A DNA stretch of 64,000 nucleotides, taken from assembly GCF_016918075.2 (NCBI RefSeq), contig NZ_JAERPS020000003.1:434001-498000 (forward strand), written 5' to 3'. This stretch comes from Rheinheimera maricola. Lineage in GTDB: Bacteria > Pseudomonadota > Gammaproteobacteria > Enterobacterales > Alteromonadaceae. How positions within the stretch are numbered: the first letter of the stretch is position 1; each line of letters opens with the position of its first letter. Below the pieces are notes generated by a model. That model was not told where the DNA came from. It saw nothing but the letters and a program-made list of their open reading frames with translations, and did no database searches. A program made the translations under genes and the position numbers. Below are positions 47,825 through 58,195 of this stretch, in pieces.

Positions 47825-48871
47825 TTAATCCAGCAAATACAGCAGCTGCAATAACGAACCCCGACGAATAGCAGCCTTTGCTTGTGCCTGCACTTTGGGT
47901 TTAGCATGAAATGCCACGCCCAGTGCCGCGGCTTTTAGCATTGGAATATCATTAGCACCATCACCTATGGCCACGGTTTGCTGTGCTGCAATGCTGTATT
48001 CAGTTGCTAGCCGGTTTATAACCTCTGCTTTTGTGTTTGCATCAACAATATCGCCACTTACCTTGCCGGTGAGTTTGCCATCGACAATTTCCAACACATT
48101 AGCAAAAGTAGCAGTTAAGCCAAGTTGCAGCTTAAGCGCATCAGTAAAGTAGGTGAAACCACCAGAAGCAATAGCAACTTGCCACTGTTGCGCCTTTAAA
48201 TGTCTAACCAGCTCAGTTAAGCCCGGCATCAACGGCAGGGCTTCAAGCACCTGGCGCAATATAGCCTCTGACGCCCCCTGCAATTCGGCTACACGCGCTA
48301 TCAGACTTTGCGCAAAATCCAGCTCGCCATTCATCGCCCTGGCAGTTACTGCCGCCACCTGCTCACCAACACCAGCTAATTTAGCTATTTCATCGATACA
48401 CTCTATCTGTATTGCTGTGGAATCCATATCCATAACCAGCAAACCTGGCTGTGTCAGCGTAGGTCGCTGCAGCAAATACACCAGTTCAACTCCATCTGTT
48501 GCCATGCAGGTGGCTAATTTTTGCTGCAGTTCAAGACTTAACGGCTGTGATAGCAATAGCTCTATCGCACCGTCTAACTGTGGATGCGGTCGATAAATCC
48601 GGCACGGCACCGCTTGGTCAGGCGCAATCAACTGCAATGCAGCAGAAACGGCGAGCCAATTCAACCTCGCACCAAACAAGCGAATCACTGCAGTACCGGG
48701 GTTAGCTTCTGCTATGAAGGCCTCGGTTTCAGCCAGATCTAACGCTTGACTACTATGTAGCAATAACGCCGTTCCGCAGAGCTTAACGGTTTCTCGATCT
48801 GTAGCAGTAAGGTGAACCAATGGCGATAGCACGGCTTGCTGTTGCAAAGGAATATGATAAAAAAACGACAC
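47825..48871 (-). CDS. serB: Phosphoserine phosphatase
   Basis: 348 residues. Final step of serine synthesis. The HAD-superfamily core has the nucleophile motif VMDMDSTAIQIECIDEIA (about 146), SGGFTYFTD, and IGDGANDIPMLKAAALGVAF with metal-binding Asp residues. An N-terminal ACT-like part of about 140 residues precedes it, slightly longer than in E. coli. Divergent from ytjB, the same pairing as in E. coli (smp-serB). Followed by the alpha/beta hydrolase in the same operon. Confidence 0.97.
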   Translation of the reverse strand: MSFFYHIPLQQQAVLSPLVHLTATDRETVKLCGTALLLHSSQALDLAETEAFIAEANPGTAVIRLFGARLNWLAVSAALQLIAPDQAVPCRIYRPHPQLDGAIELLLSQPLSLELQQKLATCMATDGVELVYLLQRPTLTQPGLLVMDMDSTAIQIECIDEIAKLAGVGEQVAAVTARAMNGELDFAQSLIARVAELQGASEAILRQVLEALPLMPGLTELVRHLKAQQWQVAIASGGFTYFTDALKLQLGLTATFANVLEIVDGKLTGKVSGDIVDANTKAEVINRLATEYSIAAQQTVAIGDGANDIPMLKAAALGVAFHAKPKVQAQAKAAIRRGSLLQLLYLLD

Positions 48872-48942
48872 TTAAGTACCTATACTTGCTGACACGAGCA
48901 TGGCATGCTACCGACTTTAACGACTAGCCAAGCTGGCGATAT

Positions 48943-49545
48943 GTGGAAAATATGCAGAACGATATCCCAATACCAGACAGTACTTCAAGCACAATTAAAC
49001 TGTTGCAGATAGGTATTGCCGTGCTGGGTATCTGGTTGTTGCTGCATAGCTGGGTATTAACGCAACAACAGGGAAAGCAGTTATTACTGCAACAAAGTAG
49101 TCAATTAATGCGCGAAACCCTTACCGCATTATCGCATACAGCGGCCTATCTGATTGAAAACGATCAACTTGATGGCTTAGAGCAACTTACACAGCATATT
49201 GCTGCCAGTCCTTATTTGCATGACGTAGTAGTATATGATGCCAATGGCGTACGTATGAGCTGGTCAGAAGGTAGCGCGCCAGCCCGTTTATTGTATAGTC
49301 CAGCACAGAATGAACAGTTGCAGGCTATGGTTCAGCCTATAAGTAAAGATCAGCAATTGCTGGGTTATATTAAACTTAGTTTGCGTTTGGATGCATCTTT
49401 AACGCTTATAAGTATGTCCTGGCAGCAAATGATGCAGCAATTACTGGCAATGCTGGTATTGGCCGGTATTGTTGGCTTTATGCTGCGCCGCGGCTTTTCC
49501 CGTTTCTCCCGCCAATCGCTGCGCTTACGCCGCCCCAAGCCTTAA
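48943..49545 (+). CDS. ytjB: YtjB/Smp-family inner membrane protein
   Basis: 200 residues with a transmembrane helix near each end (about 20-40 and 163-183) enclosing a periplasmic domain with DVVVYDANGVRMSWSEGS. Layout and position divergent from serB match YtjB (Smp), a family of unknown function with a HAMP-sensor-like look. Start GTG 48943 or ATG 48952; the latter has GGA 4 bp upstream. The 3' end overlaps tatD by 21 bp, tail to tail. C-terminus is Arg-rich. Confidence 0.82.
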   Translation: MENMQNDIPIPDSTSSTIKLLQIGIAVLGIWLLLHSWVLTQQQGKQLLLQQSSQLMRETLTALSHTAAYLIENDQLDGLEQLTQHIAASPYLHDVVVYDANGVRMSWSEGSAPARLLYSPAQNEQLQAMVQPISKDQQLLGYIKLSLRLDASLTLISMSWQQMMQQLLAMLVLAGIVGFMLRRGFSRFSRQSLRLRRPKP

Positions 49546-50304
49546 TACATTCATGCTGTTTTGCCACAGCTGCGCCGCAATCTGTAGACGTGGCTCCGGC
49601 CGTAGCTGGCAAAAAGCATCAAACACTAACGCCAGCTGGGCCGGGGTATTAACTACGCCCTGATAGCCGGCCAGCGGCATAGCCGGTGCATCGGTTTCAA
49701 GCACAAAACATTCAAGCGGCAATTTTCGCACTGTGTTACGGGTTTTTTCCGCCCGGTCATAGGTAATAGTGCCGCCGATACCCAACTTAAAACCCAAATC
49801 GACAAAAGCCATGCCTTGTTGCTGACTGCCGGAAAATGCATGCAAAATACCGCCTTCGCCAAACTGCTGCTGTTTTAGCTCAGCCAGCAACTGTGGTTGG
49901 CTTTTGCGATGGTGCAGCACCACCGGTTTACCGTGCTGCTTAGCCAGCGCCAATTGCATTGTAAACAGCTGTTGCTGAATAGCGAAAGTAGCTTCATCCA
50001 GCGCATAATCCAGCCCAATCTCGCCTACAGCAACAATAGCGCTACTATGAGTTGTTAGTAGCTTATCCAGCTCAACCAAAGCGTCAGACGAATGCTTAGC
50101 CGCCCACCACGGGTGTATACCCAAAGCGACGTGCCAATAGGAATGTTGTTGATGTAAGCTCAGTAGATTTTGCCAAGCCGATTGTTGTACGGCGGGAATA
50201 ACTAAAGCGCTAACACCGGCTTGTTGCGCCACCTGCCAGTGCGACTGCTGCGCAGCGGCAAGCTCGGGTAAATCCAGATGACAATGGGTGTCGAATAGTT
50301 TCAT
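49525..50304 (-). CDS. TatD family metal-dependent hydrolase
   Basis: 259 residues. TatD-type DNase/amidohydrolase barrel: DTHCHLD at the start (first metal His pair), GEIGLDYA, VLHHRKSQ, LHAFSGS and VLETDAP, the canonical motif set. These are Mg-dependent nucleases involved in DNA turnover or quality control. The ATG at 50304 gives the usual family start; a GTG at 50328 has GAGGA just upstream and would add eight residues rich in Cys. A perfect 16-bp palindrome (TGCTGCAATTGCAGCA, 50304-50319) overlaps the start. Confidence 0.92.
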   Translation of the reverse strand: MKLFDTHCHLDLPELAAAQQSHWQVAQQAGVSALVIPAVQQSAWQNLLSLHQQHSYWHVALGIHPWWAAKHSSDALVELDKLLTTHSSAIVAVGEIGLDYALDEATFAIQQQLFTMQLALAKQHGKPVVLHHRKSQPQLLAELKQQQFGEGGILHAFSGSQQQGMAFVDLGFKLGIGGTITYDRAEKTRNTVRKLPLECFVLETDAPAMPLAGYQGVVNTPAQLALVFDAFCQLRPEPRLQIAAQLWQNSMNVLRLGAA

Positions 50305-50392
50305 GCTGCAATTGCAGCAGATAATCACTACATCCTCAAGGGGAAGGAATGCCTATCTTACAATTGACAGGCATTTGACACTGAATTGCCTG

Positions 50393-51925
50393 CTATTTAG
50401 GGTCAGTGGAGGTTGTAAAAAGCTCGCGCGCAGACAACATTTCCCTCGCGATAGGTCGCCCATGTAATATGACCGTGGCAATACTGTTCCATGCTTCCAC
50501 ATTTTCCAATGGATTTTGTTTAAGTAACAACAAATTGGCGACTTTTCCTACACTTACTGAACCGTATCTATCCTCAAGTTTGAGTAAGCGGGCATTGTTT
50601 ATCGTCGCAGCGGCAAAAATAGCGTGCAATGGTATCCCCGCTTTGGCCATTTCGGTTAACTCCAGATAAGAGCCATAACCGGGCTGATGGCTGTACGCCG
50701 GTGCAGAGGGCGTGTCGCTGGCCAAAAGTAATGGATGCCCCAGATCATATAGTACCTTTGCCGCAACAGCGCCGCGTAGACCAATCATTTGTAATCTAAC
50801 AGCAGCTTCTGTTTCTGACATACCTTCAAAATCAACCAGTAATTCTTGCTTAAACCATTGCGCCTCGTCAGATAAGTACCAGTTTAATAATGCTGGCGGT
50901 ACCACATCAGCTAACTGCGGATCGGTTAACACATCTGGCGTCAGCATAGCAGCAAGTCGGGACATGACACTCAGAGTGGGCTGATACCCAATGCCTGCAC
51001 GATGAATTTCCTGCAAATGTGCCATTAATTCTGCAGGTAATGCCGGTATTTCATCAGCCGGAGCAGTAACCTCCATCCCGGTCCAATTCCATATGCCATG
51101 GGTAAGTACATCAACATGATGCTGTATAGCAATCCGCTGCATGTCATAGGCGTTGGCATGCGCGAACAGCGGCAATTGATGCCGGCTAGCCGCGGCGCGA
51201 ATGTCACTCAGCGTTTGTTTGCTGTATAAAGGCAAGTGGCTGGCGTCACCAAAGCCATCTTCAATAAAAATTTTCAGGCAATGCGCACCACTTTCAGCAA
51301 TACGCTCAACCACTATTGCTGGCGTATTGCCCTCTCCTGCGGATTCTGGTCGCTTTGCGCCATCTTGATGAATGTAGTTTGGTTGCGTCTTATGGACGTG
51401 TCCGTAGCCACCGGCTACAGGTGCAGCACCACAGTGCCATAAATCAGGTGCCTGTGGCTGCTTTTTAAACATAGCAATCCCTTGTGGGCTGCTGCTTAAA
51501 TCCAGTAATTGCGTCACACCAAAGTACAGATAACTGCGCGGCTGCTGTCGGAAAAAGTCAGGCAGATAATCATCCGCTCTGGCAGATGTGACACCGGGCG
51601 CTTCACTGACATGCACATGGCTATCCATTAAACCGGGTGTAAGGTATAAACCTGAGCCGTCTATACTCTGCAAATTCTTCCGCTCGCTTTCGCTAAGTGG
51701 AGTACCCGCCGGCGCTAAACGGGTAATAATACCATCGCGGATCAAGACCTGCTGTTGCAGTAACGGCTGTGTCAGCTCAGCTGATAATACCGTGACAGGC
51801 TCGATTAAAAGATACCGGCCAGAAGCAGCATCAGACGTTGTTGGCGTTAATCCAATTTCTGCCTGCCCTGAACTTGACAATAGGATTGCCAGCCACGCAC
51901 ACTGTAGTAGAACCTTATTTTTCAT
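50393..51925 (-). CDS. Exported amidohydrolase with intact metal site
   Basis: 510 residues with a signal peptide (about 1-22, ending GQA-EI). TPGLMDSHVHVSEAPG holds the HxH pair (about 105), with FAHANAYD and VLTHGIWNW supplying later His residues and LLASDTPSAPAY the catalytic Asp. It is an imidazolonepropionase/prolidase-like amidohydrolase acting on amides or dipeptides in the periplasm. It lies alone and is divergent, across 110 bp, from a CadC-like regulator, which is likely to control it. The intergenic region contains four evenly spaced repeats. Confidence 0.9.
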   Translation of the reverse strand: MKNKVLLQCAWLAILLSSSGQAEIGLTPTTSDAASGRYLLIEPVTVLSAELTQPLLQQQVLIRDGIITRLAPAGTPLSESERKNLQSIDGSGLYLTPGLMDSHVHVSEAPGVTSARADDYLPDFFRQQPRSYLYFGVTQLLDLSSSPQGIAMFKKQPQAPDLWHCGAAPVAGGYGHVHKTQPNYIHQDGAKRPESAGEGNTPAIVVERIAESGAHCLKIFIEDGFGDASHLPLYSKQTLSDIRAAASRHQLPLFAHANAYDMQRIAIQHHVDVLTHGIWNWTGMEVTAPADEIPALPAELMAHLQEIHRAGIGYQPTLSVMSRLAAMLTPDVLTDPQLADVVPPALLNWYLSDEAQWFKQELLVDFEGMSETEAAVRLQMIGLRGAVAAKVLYDLGHPLLLASDTPSAPAYSHQPGYGSYLELTEMAKAGIPLHAIFAAATINNARLLKLEDRYGSVSVGKVANLLLLKQNPLENVEAWNSIATVILHGRPIAREMLSARELFTTSTDPK

Positions 51926-51981
51926 AATTTATGCTCCGGTAATTCAAAGGCTTAAGTCTGCGTTAATTCAACGCTACATGC

Positions 51982-52020
51982 CTGAAGAACTTCTGAAGCT
52001 TTTCTGAAGATTACCTGTAG
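51982..52020. promoter_or_regulatory. Four 11-bp-spaced direct repeats, probable winged-helix operator
   Basis: CTGAAG at 51982, 51993 and 52004, and CTGTAG at 52015, each exactly 11 bp after the last. One-turn spacing of short direct repeats is the binding pattern of OmpR/PhoB-type winged helices. It lies between the amidohydrolase and the regulator with such a domain, 16 bp before the regulator's ATG. Confidence 0.7.
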
Positions 52021-52035
52021 AACCTATTTTTTCCG

Positions 52036-54018
52036 ATGACAGCACCGAATAGCATAGACCCGGTAACGCTTATACCAAGTAGCATAGAGCCGACAGCACA
52101 ATGTCCAAATCAATTGGCACAGCCTTGCTGGCAACTTGGCGTCTGGTATATCGAGCCTGGCATTAACCGGATAAGTAGTGAAGAGTGCAAACTACAATTA
52201 GAACCGCGCTTAATGACAACACTGCTGTTATTGCTACGGGCCAACGGCCAGACAGTTAGTGATGAGCAATTGCTTAATAACGTCTGGCCCAACGTCGTGG
52301 TGTCTGACGCGTCCTTGTATCAGGTGATTGCGCAGTTACGTAAGGCGTTAACGGATCAGCAAAAGCCGTATCAACTGATTGAACGGGTGCAGCGAAAAGG
52401 CTATCGTCTGTTGCAACACGCCAGCATGCTGCCTCCTCCGAATACGGCTATTTCACAACATTCACCGCAACATACGCCAGCTGTGTCTGACAAATTCAGG
52501 GGGAAAACACGGACAAATCGCGCTATTTTTGCTGCTGTTACCGCATCTTGCCTGGCGCTGTATGTTATTTCGCTAGCCTTTTGGCATGACGAGCAAATAC
52601 CAGTCATTTATACGCCACTAACAGCTGCCCCCGTTACCTCACAACAACCATTGCTACCATATACCGGATTCGAGCAACATGATTGGAGCATGTTACAGCA
52701 GGCCCTGTATTTGCTGAATCAACCGCAAGCAGCGGCTATCAGTGACGGCATACGCTATTTGCATACGCTACTACCGCAGTATCAACACCACCCTGCGCTG
52801 CTGGTTGCGCTATGCAACGGCTATCATGCTATGCATACCTACAGTGATTGGTCACTACAAAAAGCGCTGGCGTTATGCGAGCCTCTGCTGCAACAAGCAC
52901 TAAAATTGCAGCCAGATTTTGCGCCGGCGCTTGGCAGTTTTGGCGCGCTGCAGCTGTCGCGAAACAACCTGGATGGTGCGCGCTTTTACCTCGATAAAGC
53001 GGGACAGCTTGCACCTGAAGACACGCATATTATGCTCTGGCGCGCTGCGCTACATCGGGTACAAGGGCAATATGATAAAGCCTTTGAATTGATGGATAAA
53101 GCGACAAAGTTGGCACCGTTATCCGGATTACTAAAACGGCATTATGCCTATAGCCTGCTCGGCGATGGCCAACTTAGCCGGGCACGTGTGGAATTCCAGC
53201 TCGCTTTGTTGCTCGAAGATAACTATTCAGATCGAGCACTGGATGAATTAGAGCTATTACCGTTAACCAGGCAACGCGCACTGGCATTTCTGCTTTGGGC
53301 TGAACGCTTTCCTGACCGGTTGCATAGCCCTGAACGCTGGACACAATTAAGCCTGGTGCAACTGAGCCTGCAGCAAATTAAGCAGGCTGAAGCCAGTTTA
53401 CAGCAGGCGATATTAATGTCGGATAAGCATCCCTTTGTGTTATTGGCGCAGGCAATGCTGGCACAAGCTCAAGGCCAGGATGCTATTGCCAATGCTTATC
53501 TGCAACAGCGGCTGAGCCTTAACCCGCAGCATAAAATTTTTCAGCTACAAGCCATGTTTTTATCAGTTCCACCGGCTACAACATTGCAGCGCAGTGTATT
53601 GCACAAGTTATTGCCGGCCTATTCTCAGGATGCTGACCAGGCGCTGCAACAAGATTTAGCGAATAACGAACAAATTAACGCGCTGTATTTCCTGTTAAGC
53701 CTGCCACAGACTGAGCGCCGGGCTTATCAGAGTAATATCAGCGACTTTGTCAGCAGCCAACAGAATGCCGACAGCCTCAGCTTGCAATTGTTATCTGTGG
53801 TCGGTTTGACAGAGCAAGCGAACCAGCTGGCGCTGCATTTGCTGGACAACGGTTGGTTGCCATCACCGCATGATGACTATTACCTGGCCGAACAACACCC
53901 ACTGTGGCAACAGCTGTCAGTCGAGTTTTTCAGCAAACTGCAGCAGCAACGACAACAGGTGTTAGACGCCTTTGCTGCAGAAATGGCAGAAATAAAGTCC
54001 AATGAAGTACCGCAGTAA
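52036..54018 (+). CDS. CadC-like membrane transcriptional regulator with TPR domain
   Basis: 660 residues. An OmpR-type winged-helix DNA-binding domain (about 30-135) has LEPRLMTTLLLLLRANGQ and VSDASLYQVIAQLRKAL; a single membrane helix lies at about 172-190; the periplasmic part (about 230-640) has TPR repeats such as ALKLQPDFAPALGSFGALQL and AFELMDKATKLAPLSGLLKRHY. This is the one-component CadC/ToxR architecture, sensing outside and binding DNA inside. Divergent from the amidohydrolase, it likely regulates it. Its own start lies beside the repeat array, so autoregulation is likely too. Confidence 0.9.
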   Translation: MTAPNSIDPVTLIPSSIEPTAQCPNQLAQPCWQLGVWYIEPGINRISSEECKLQLEPRLMTTLLLLLRANGQTVSDEQLLNNVWPNVVVSDASLYQVIAQLRKALTDQQKPYQLIERVQRKGYRLLQHASMLPPPNTAISQHSPQHTPAVSDKFRGKTRTNRAIFAAVTASCLALYVISLAFWHDEQIPVIYTPLTAAPVTSQQPLLPYTGFEQHDWSMLQQALYLLNQPQAAAISDGIRYLHTLLPQYQHHPALLVALCNGYHAMHTYSDWSLQKALALCEPLLQQALKLQPDFAPALGSFGALQLSRNNLDGARFYLDKAGQLAPEDTHIMLWRAALHRVQGQYDKAFELMDKATKLAPLSGLLKRHYAYSLLGDGQLSRARVEFQLALLLEDNYSDRALDELELLPLTRQRALAFLLWAERFPDRLHSPERWTQLSLVQLSLQQIKQAEASLQQAILMSDKHPFVLLAQAMLAQAQGQDAIANAYLQQRLSLNPQHKIFQLQAMFLSVPPATTLQRSVLHKLLPAYSQDADQALQQDLANNEQINALYFLLSLPQTERRAYQSNISDFVSSQQNADSLSLQLLSVVGLTEQANQLALHLLDNGWLPSPHDDYYLAEQHPLWQQLSVEFFSKLQQQRQQVLDAFAAEMAEIKSNEVPQ

Positions 54019-54023
54019 CAGGG

Positions 54024-54662
54024 TTAAGGGCATAACCTGTCAATACTCCAGCTGTTATCGCCTTGTTTAGTGTACATAAAGCGGTCATGCAAGCGGTGCT
54101 CACCGCCCTGCCAGAATTCAATTTTATGCGGCCGCACTAAAAAGCCGCCCCAGAATGACGGCAGTGGCACTTCGCCGTGTTCAAATTTATGTTTTATCTC
54201 AGCGAATTTTTGTAACAATGCCTGACGGGTAGACACCGGCCGGCTTTGCTCTGACGCCCAGGCAGCCAGTTGGCTTTCTTTTGGCCGCGATAAAAAGTAC
54301 TTAGCCACCTGCGTTGCGGTTACCCGCTCGGCAGTACCATACACAATAACCTGGCGCTCCAGCGGGTGCCAGGGAAAATGCAGGCACACTTTGGGGTTGG
54401 CACCTAACTCGGTAGCTTTACGGCTGCCAAGGTTAGTGTAAAAGGTGAACCCCTCCACACCGACATCTTTTAACAACACCAGCCGCTGTGACGGCTGACC
54501 ATGCGCATCAACGCTGGCGACACACATGGCGGTTGGATCGGGCAATTCGGCCGCTATGGCATCTTTTAACCATAACTCAAACTGAGCTATCGGATCCGGG
54601 TTTAGTTTATCCAGATCCAACTTATCTTTGGTATAACTGCGGCGAATTGCGTCGATCTTCAT
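54024..54662 (-). CDS. pdxH: Pyridoxamine 5'-phosphate oxidase
   Basis: 212 residues. FMN enzyme making pyridoxal 5'-phosphate from PNP or PMP. Family motifs: MKIDAIRRSYTKDKLD, RLVLLKDVGVEGFTFYTN, PWHPLERQVIVYGTAERV, SRPKESQLAAWASEQSR and the C-terminal RLCP. The start lies 2 bp after the argS stop, so it ends the prfC-argS-pdxH series. Converges on the CadC-like gene with a 5-bp gap. Confidence 0.98.
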   Translation of the reverse strand: MKIDAIRRSYTKDKLDLDKLNPDPIAQFELWLKDAIAAELPDPTAMCVASVDAHGQPSQRLVLLKDVGVEGFTFYTNLGSRKATELGANPKVCLHFPWHPLERQVIVYGTAERVTATQVAKYFLSRPKESQLAAWASEQSRPVSTRQALLQKFAEIKHKFEHGEVPLPSFWGGFLVRPHKIEFWQGGEHRLHDRFMYTKQGDNSWSIDRLCP

Positions 54663-54664
54663 AT

Positions 54665-56404
54665 CTACATGCGCTCCATAACCTCAATGCCCAACAAGTC
54701 CAGACCCTGTTGTAATAAGCGTGAGGTAAAAATACTCAGCATTAAACGGCTGTCGCGCACGCCCGGTTCAACGCCGTCTTTTAATATCGGGCAGGCCTCG
54801 TAGAAGCTCATATACAAACTGGCCAGTTCATACAGGTAATTACACAATAAGTTAGGCTGGGCGTCTTTCATCACCTGTTGCAGCGTTTCTTCAAAACGCA
54901 GCAGTTTAACCGCCAGCTGTTTCTCCTGCTCTTCTACCAATTGTAATGTCGCGCTATAGCCATCAGCGACGTCAGCGCGGCGTAAAATACTGCGCACCCG
55001 GGTGTAAGCGTATTGCAGGTAAGGCGCCGTGGCACCTTCAAAGCTAAGCATTGCATCCCAGCTGAAAATATAATCGCTGGTACGGTTTTTCGATAAATCG
55101 GCAAATTTAACCGCGCCGATACCGACTTTACGCGCGACTTCAGCAATTTCATCTGCAGTTAAGTCAGTGGCTTTTTCCTGCACCACAGCTTTGGCGCGCA
55201 CCACGGCTTCTTCCAGCAGTTCTGCCAGTTTAACCGTGCCGCCGGTACGGGTTTTAAAGGGCTTGCCATCTTCGCCCATCATGGTGCCGAACGGGCAATG
55301 ATCATAGGCTGTTTCGCTGCGAAGATAACCGGCTTTGCGTGCTACCAGCTCAACTTGCTTAAAGTGTAAGCCTTGGCGCGCATCAGTAAAAATAATCACC
55401 CGATCAGCATTCAGCGTATGGCTTCGATGCTGGCAAGCAGCTAAATCGGTAGTGGAATACAAAAAGCCACCGCCGGTTTTTTGCACGATAAACGGCGATG
55501 GATTGCCTTCTTTATCGGCTAACTCCTGCAAAAACACCACCAGAGCGCCTTCGCTCTCTACCGCTAACGACTGTGCTTTTAAATCGGCAATAATGCCATG
55601 CAACATAGCGTTGTAAGCACTTTCCGGCTTAATGTCAGCATGTGTCAGCGTGACATTAAGCTTTTGATACACTTCATCGCTATGTTTTATCGAGGTATCA
55701 ATAAACAGCTGCCACAGCTTTTGGCAGTGCGCATCGCCGCTTTGCAGTTTCACCACGTAATCACGTGACTTACCGGCAAAGCCCGCTTCATCATCAAAGC
55801 GCTTTTTTGCTTCGCGGTAGAAATCTTCCAGATCGGCCAGTGCCACCTGCTCTAAATCGATACCTGCAGCCAGCTTATCTTCCAGATGCGCAATCAGCAT
55901 ACCAAACTGAGTACCCCAGTCGCCCATATGGTTCTGGCGAATAACCTTATCGCCCCAGAACTCCAGTGTGCGCACGACGGCATCACCGATAATAGTCGAG
56001 CGTAAATGGCCAACGTGCATCTCTTTGGCCAGGTTAGGCGCCGAGTAATCAACCACTACCGTTTGTGGATTTGCATTTTGGCTGACACCCAAACGGCTAT
56101 CGCTGCTGGCCTGCTGTAATTGTGCCGCCAACCAGCTTTTGTTCAACGTAACGTTAATAAAACCCGGGCCGGCAATTTCGGCTTTATCAGCCATATCGCC
56201 AAGGTCCAGCTGCTGTATTAATTGCTCGGCTAACTGCCGCGGATTGGTTTTTAACAATTTGGCCGCCGCCATAGCGCCGTTAATCTGATAATCACCAAAC
56301 TCCAGCTTGGTACTTACGGTAACAGCAGCGTTAGTATCAGCAGGTAAGCCAAGCGCGACAAAGGCGGCCTGAGTTTTTTCGGTTAATAAATGCTTAATGT
56401 TCAT
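54665..56404 (-). CDS. argS: Arginyl-tRNA synthetase
   Basis: 579 residues, class I synthetase of usual length. N-terminal Add-1 domain (1-110), then [21 protein letters not shown] with the HIGH-type HVGH (about 130), [16 protein letters not shown], and an anticodon-binding C-terminal domain with [24 protein letters not shown] and ending LGIEVMERM. Located 12 bp after prfC and 2 bp before pdxH, forming an operon. Confidence 0.99.
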   Translation of the reverse strand: MNIKHLLTEKTQAAFVALGLPADTNAAVTVSTKLEFGDYQINGAMAAAKLLKTNPRQLAEQLIQQLDLGDMADKAEIAGPGFINVTLNKSWLAAQLQQASSDSRLGVSQNANPQTVVVDYSAPNLAKEMHVGHLRSTIIGDAVVRTLEFWGDKVIRQNHMGDWGTQFGMLIAHLEDKLAAGIDLEQVALADLEDFYREAKKRFDDEAGFAGKSRDYVVKLQSGDAHCQKLWQLFIDTSIKHSDEVYQKLNVTLTHADIKPESAYNAMLHGIIADLKAQSLAVESEGALVVFLQELADKEGNPSPFIVQKTGGGFLYSTTDLAACQHRSHTLNADRVIIFTDARQGLHFKQVELVARKAGYLRSETAYDHCPFGTMMGEDGKPFKTRTGGTVKLAELLEEAVVRAKAVVQEKATDLTADEIAEVARKVGIGAVKFADLSKNRTSDYIFSWDAMLSFEGATAPYLQYAYTRVRSILRRADVADGYSATLQLVEEQEKQLAVKLLRFEETLQQVMKDAQPNLLCNYLYELASLYMSFYEACPILKDGVEPGVRDSRLMLSIFTSRLLQQGLDLLGIEVMERM

Positions 56405-56416
56405 GCGCCCAGCCTG

Positions 56417-58003
56417 TTAGTGTTCACGGGTTTTGTGGAATTTGATTTTTGGGTAGCGTTCCATTGCCAGATTCAGGTTCACCATAGTTGGCGCGATGTA
56501 GGTTAATGCATCACCGCCATCCAGCGCCAGGTTCTGGCTGGCTTTGTTTTTAAACTCATCCAGCGCTTTACCGTCATCAGAGTAAACCCAGCGTGCCGTT
56601 GATACGTTTACTGCTTCATACAGCGCATCGACGTTGTATTCTGACTTTAACCGGCTTACCACCACATCAAACTGCAACACACCAACAGCGCCAACGATTA
56701 AATCGTTATTATCCAGCGGACGAAACACCTGTACTGCCCCCTCTTCAGACAACTGTACCAAGCCTTTTAGCAACTGCTTCTGCTTTAATGGATCGCGCAA
56801 GCGAATACGGCGAAACAGTTCAGGCGCAAAGTTCGGTATACCGGTAAATTGCATGTTTTCACCGGTAGTAAAGGTGTCACCAATTTTAATGGTGCCGTGG
56901 TTATGCAAGCCGATAATATCGCCCGGATATGCTTCTTCCAGGTGCTCACGATCGCCGGCTAAGAAGGTTAACGCCTGTGGGATCAACACATCTTTACCAA
57001 TACGCACATGGCGCACCTTCATGCCTTTTTCATATTTGCCGGAAACAATGCGTAAAAATGCCACGCGGTCGCGGTGCTTCGGGTCCATATTAGCCTGAAT
57101 TTTAAATACAAAGCCGCTAAAGCCGGTGTCTGTCGGCTCAACAGTGCGGCTATCGGTAGCCCGTGCTTGCGGCGTTGGCGCCCACTGCGTTAAACCGTCC
57201 AGCATATGGTCGACACCAAAGTTACCCAGCGCAGTACCAAAGAACACCGGCGTTAATTCACCTTTTAAAAACAGCTCGCGGTCAAACTCATGGCTGGCGC
57301 CCTGTACCAGTTCCATTTCATCGCGCAGTTGAGCGGCGTAATAACCAATGCGCTTATCCAGCTCCGGGTTATTTAAGCCTTTAATAATATCTACATCCTG
57401 AATGGTGTGGCCCATACCGGATTTATACAAAATAATCTCATCACGCAAAATGTGATACACGCCTTTAAACTCTTTGCCCGAAGCAATTGGCCAGGTAATA
57501 GGGGCGCAGGCAATTTTCAGTACGCTTTCTACTTCATCTAACAAATCGACCGGGTCACGGATATCACGGTCCATTTTGTTCATAAAGGTGATAATGGGCG
57601 TATCGCGTAAGCGGGTAACTTCCATCAGCTTAATAGTGCGATCTTCAACACCCTTGGCGCCGTCAATAACCATCAGGCAAGAGTCTACCGCCGTTAAGGT
57701 GCGGTAGGTGTCTTCCGAGAAGTCTTCGTGGCCCGGCGTATCCAAGAGGTTAACCAGACAGTCGTTATACGGAAACTGCATCACAGAGGTAGTAACCGAA
57801 ATACCACGCTCTTTTTCCATCTCCATCCAGTCAGAGGTAGCATACTGGCCGGATTTTTTACCTTTTACGGTACCTGCTTTTTGGATCAGATGTCCGAACA
57901 GCAATACCTTTTCAGTAATGGTGGTTTTACCGGCATCGGGGTGCGAGATGATCGCAAAGGTGCGCCGGCTGTTTACTTCGGCTAAAAAGTTATCTGTGCT
58001 CAT
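56417..58003 (-). CDS. prfC: Peptide chain release factor 3
   Basis: 528 residues. A translational GTPase that recycles RF1/RF2. [14 protein letters not shown]-loop (about 18), [26 protein letters not shown] and the RF3-specific C-terminal domain with [19 protein letters not shown]. The ATG at 58003 has GGA 6 bp upstream; a TTG three codons earlier is open but overlaps that site. An extended -10 promoter lies about 80 bp upstream. Confidence 0.98.
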   Translation of the reverse strand: MSTDNFLAEVNSRRTFAIISHPDAGKTTITEKVLLFGHLIQKAGTVKGKKSGQYATSDWMEMEKERGISVTTSVMQFPYNDCLVNLLDTPGHEDFSEDTYRTLTAVDSCLMVIDGAKGVEDRTIKLMEVTRLRDTPIITFMNKMDRDIRDPVDLLDEVESVLKIACAPITWPIASGKEFKGVYHILRDEIILYKSGMGHTIQDVDIIKGLNNPELDKRIGYYAAQLRDEMELVQGASHEFDRELFLKGELTPVFFGTALGNFGVDHMLDGLTQWAPTPQARATDSRTVEPTDTGFSGFVFKIQANMDPKHRDRVAFLRIVSGKYEKGMKVRHVRIGKDVLIPQALTFLAGDREHLEEAYPGDIIGLHNHGTIKIGDTFTTGENMQFTGIPNFAPELFRRIRLRDPLKQKQLLKGLVQLSEEGAVQVFRPLDNNDLIVGAVGVLQFDVVVSRLKSEYNVDALYEAVNVSTARWVYSDDGKALDEFKNKASQNLALDGGDALTYIAPTMVNLNLAMERYPKIKFHKTREH

Positions 58004-58081
58004 AATATCCAATAGTGTGTTACCGCAGGCATCGGGCTACGGTGCAGGGTTAAAACCCAAAAGTAAATGATAATGCGCGCG

Positions 58082-58090
58082 ATTATAGCA
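58082..58090 (-). promoter_or_regulatory. prfC promoter (extended -10)
   Basis: Minus strand TGCTATAAT: a perfect -10 with a TGn extension, about 80 bp before the prfC start. No convincing -35 is seen. Confidence 0.6.
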
Positions 58091-58195
58091 GCTTGAATGG
58101 CAAGGGCACAGAGTGGATACGTGACATTATGGCATAAGCACGCGCTTGTCATCAGCCAACACGGTCTGACTTACCTATAGGCCTACTGCCAACAG

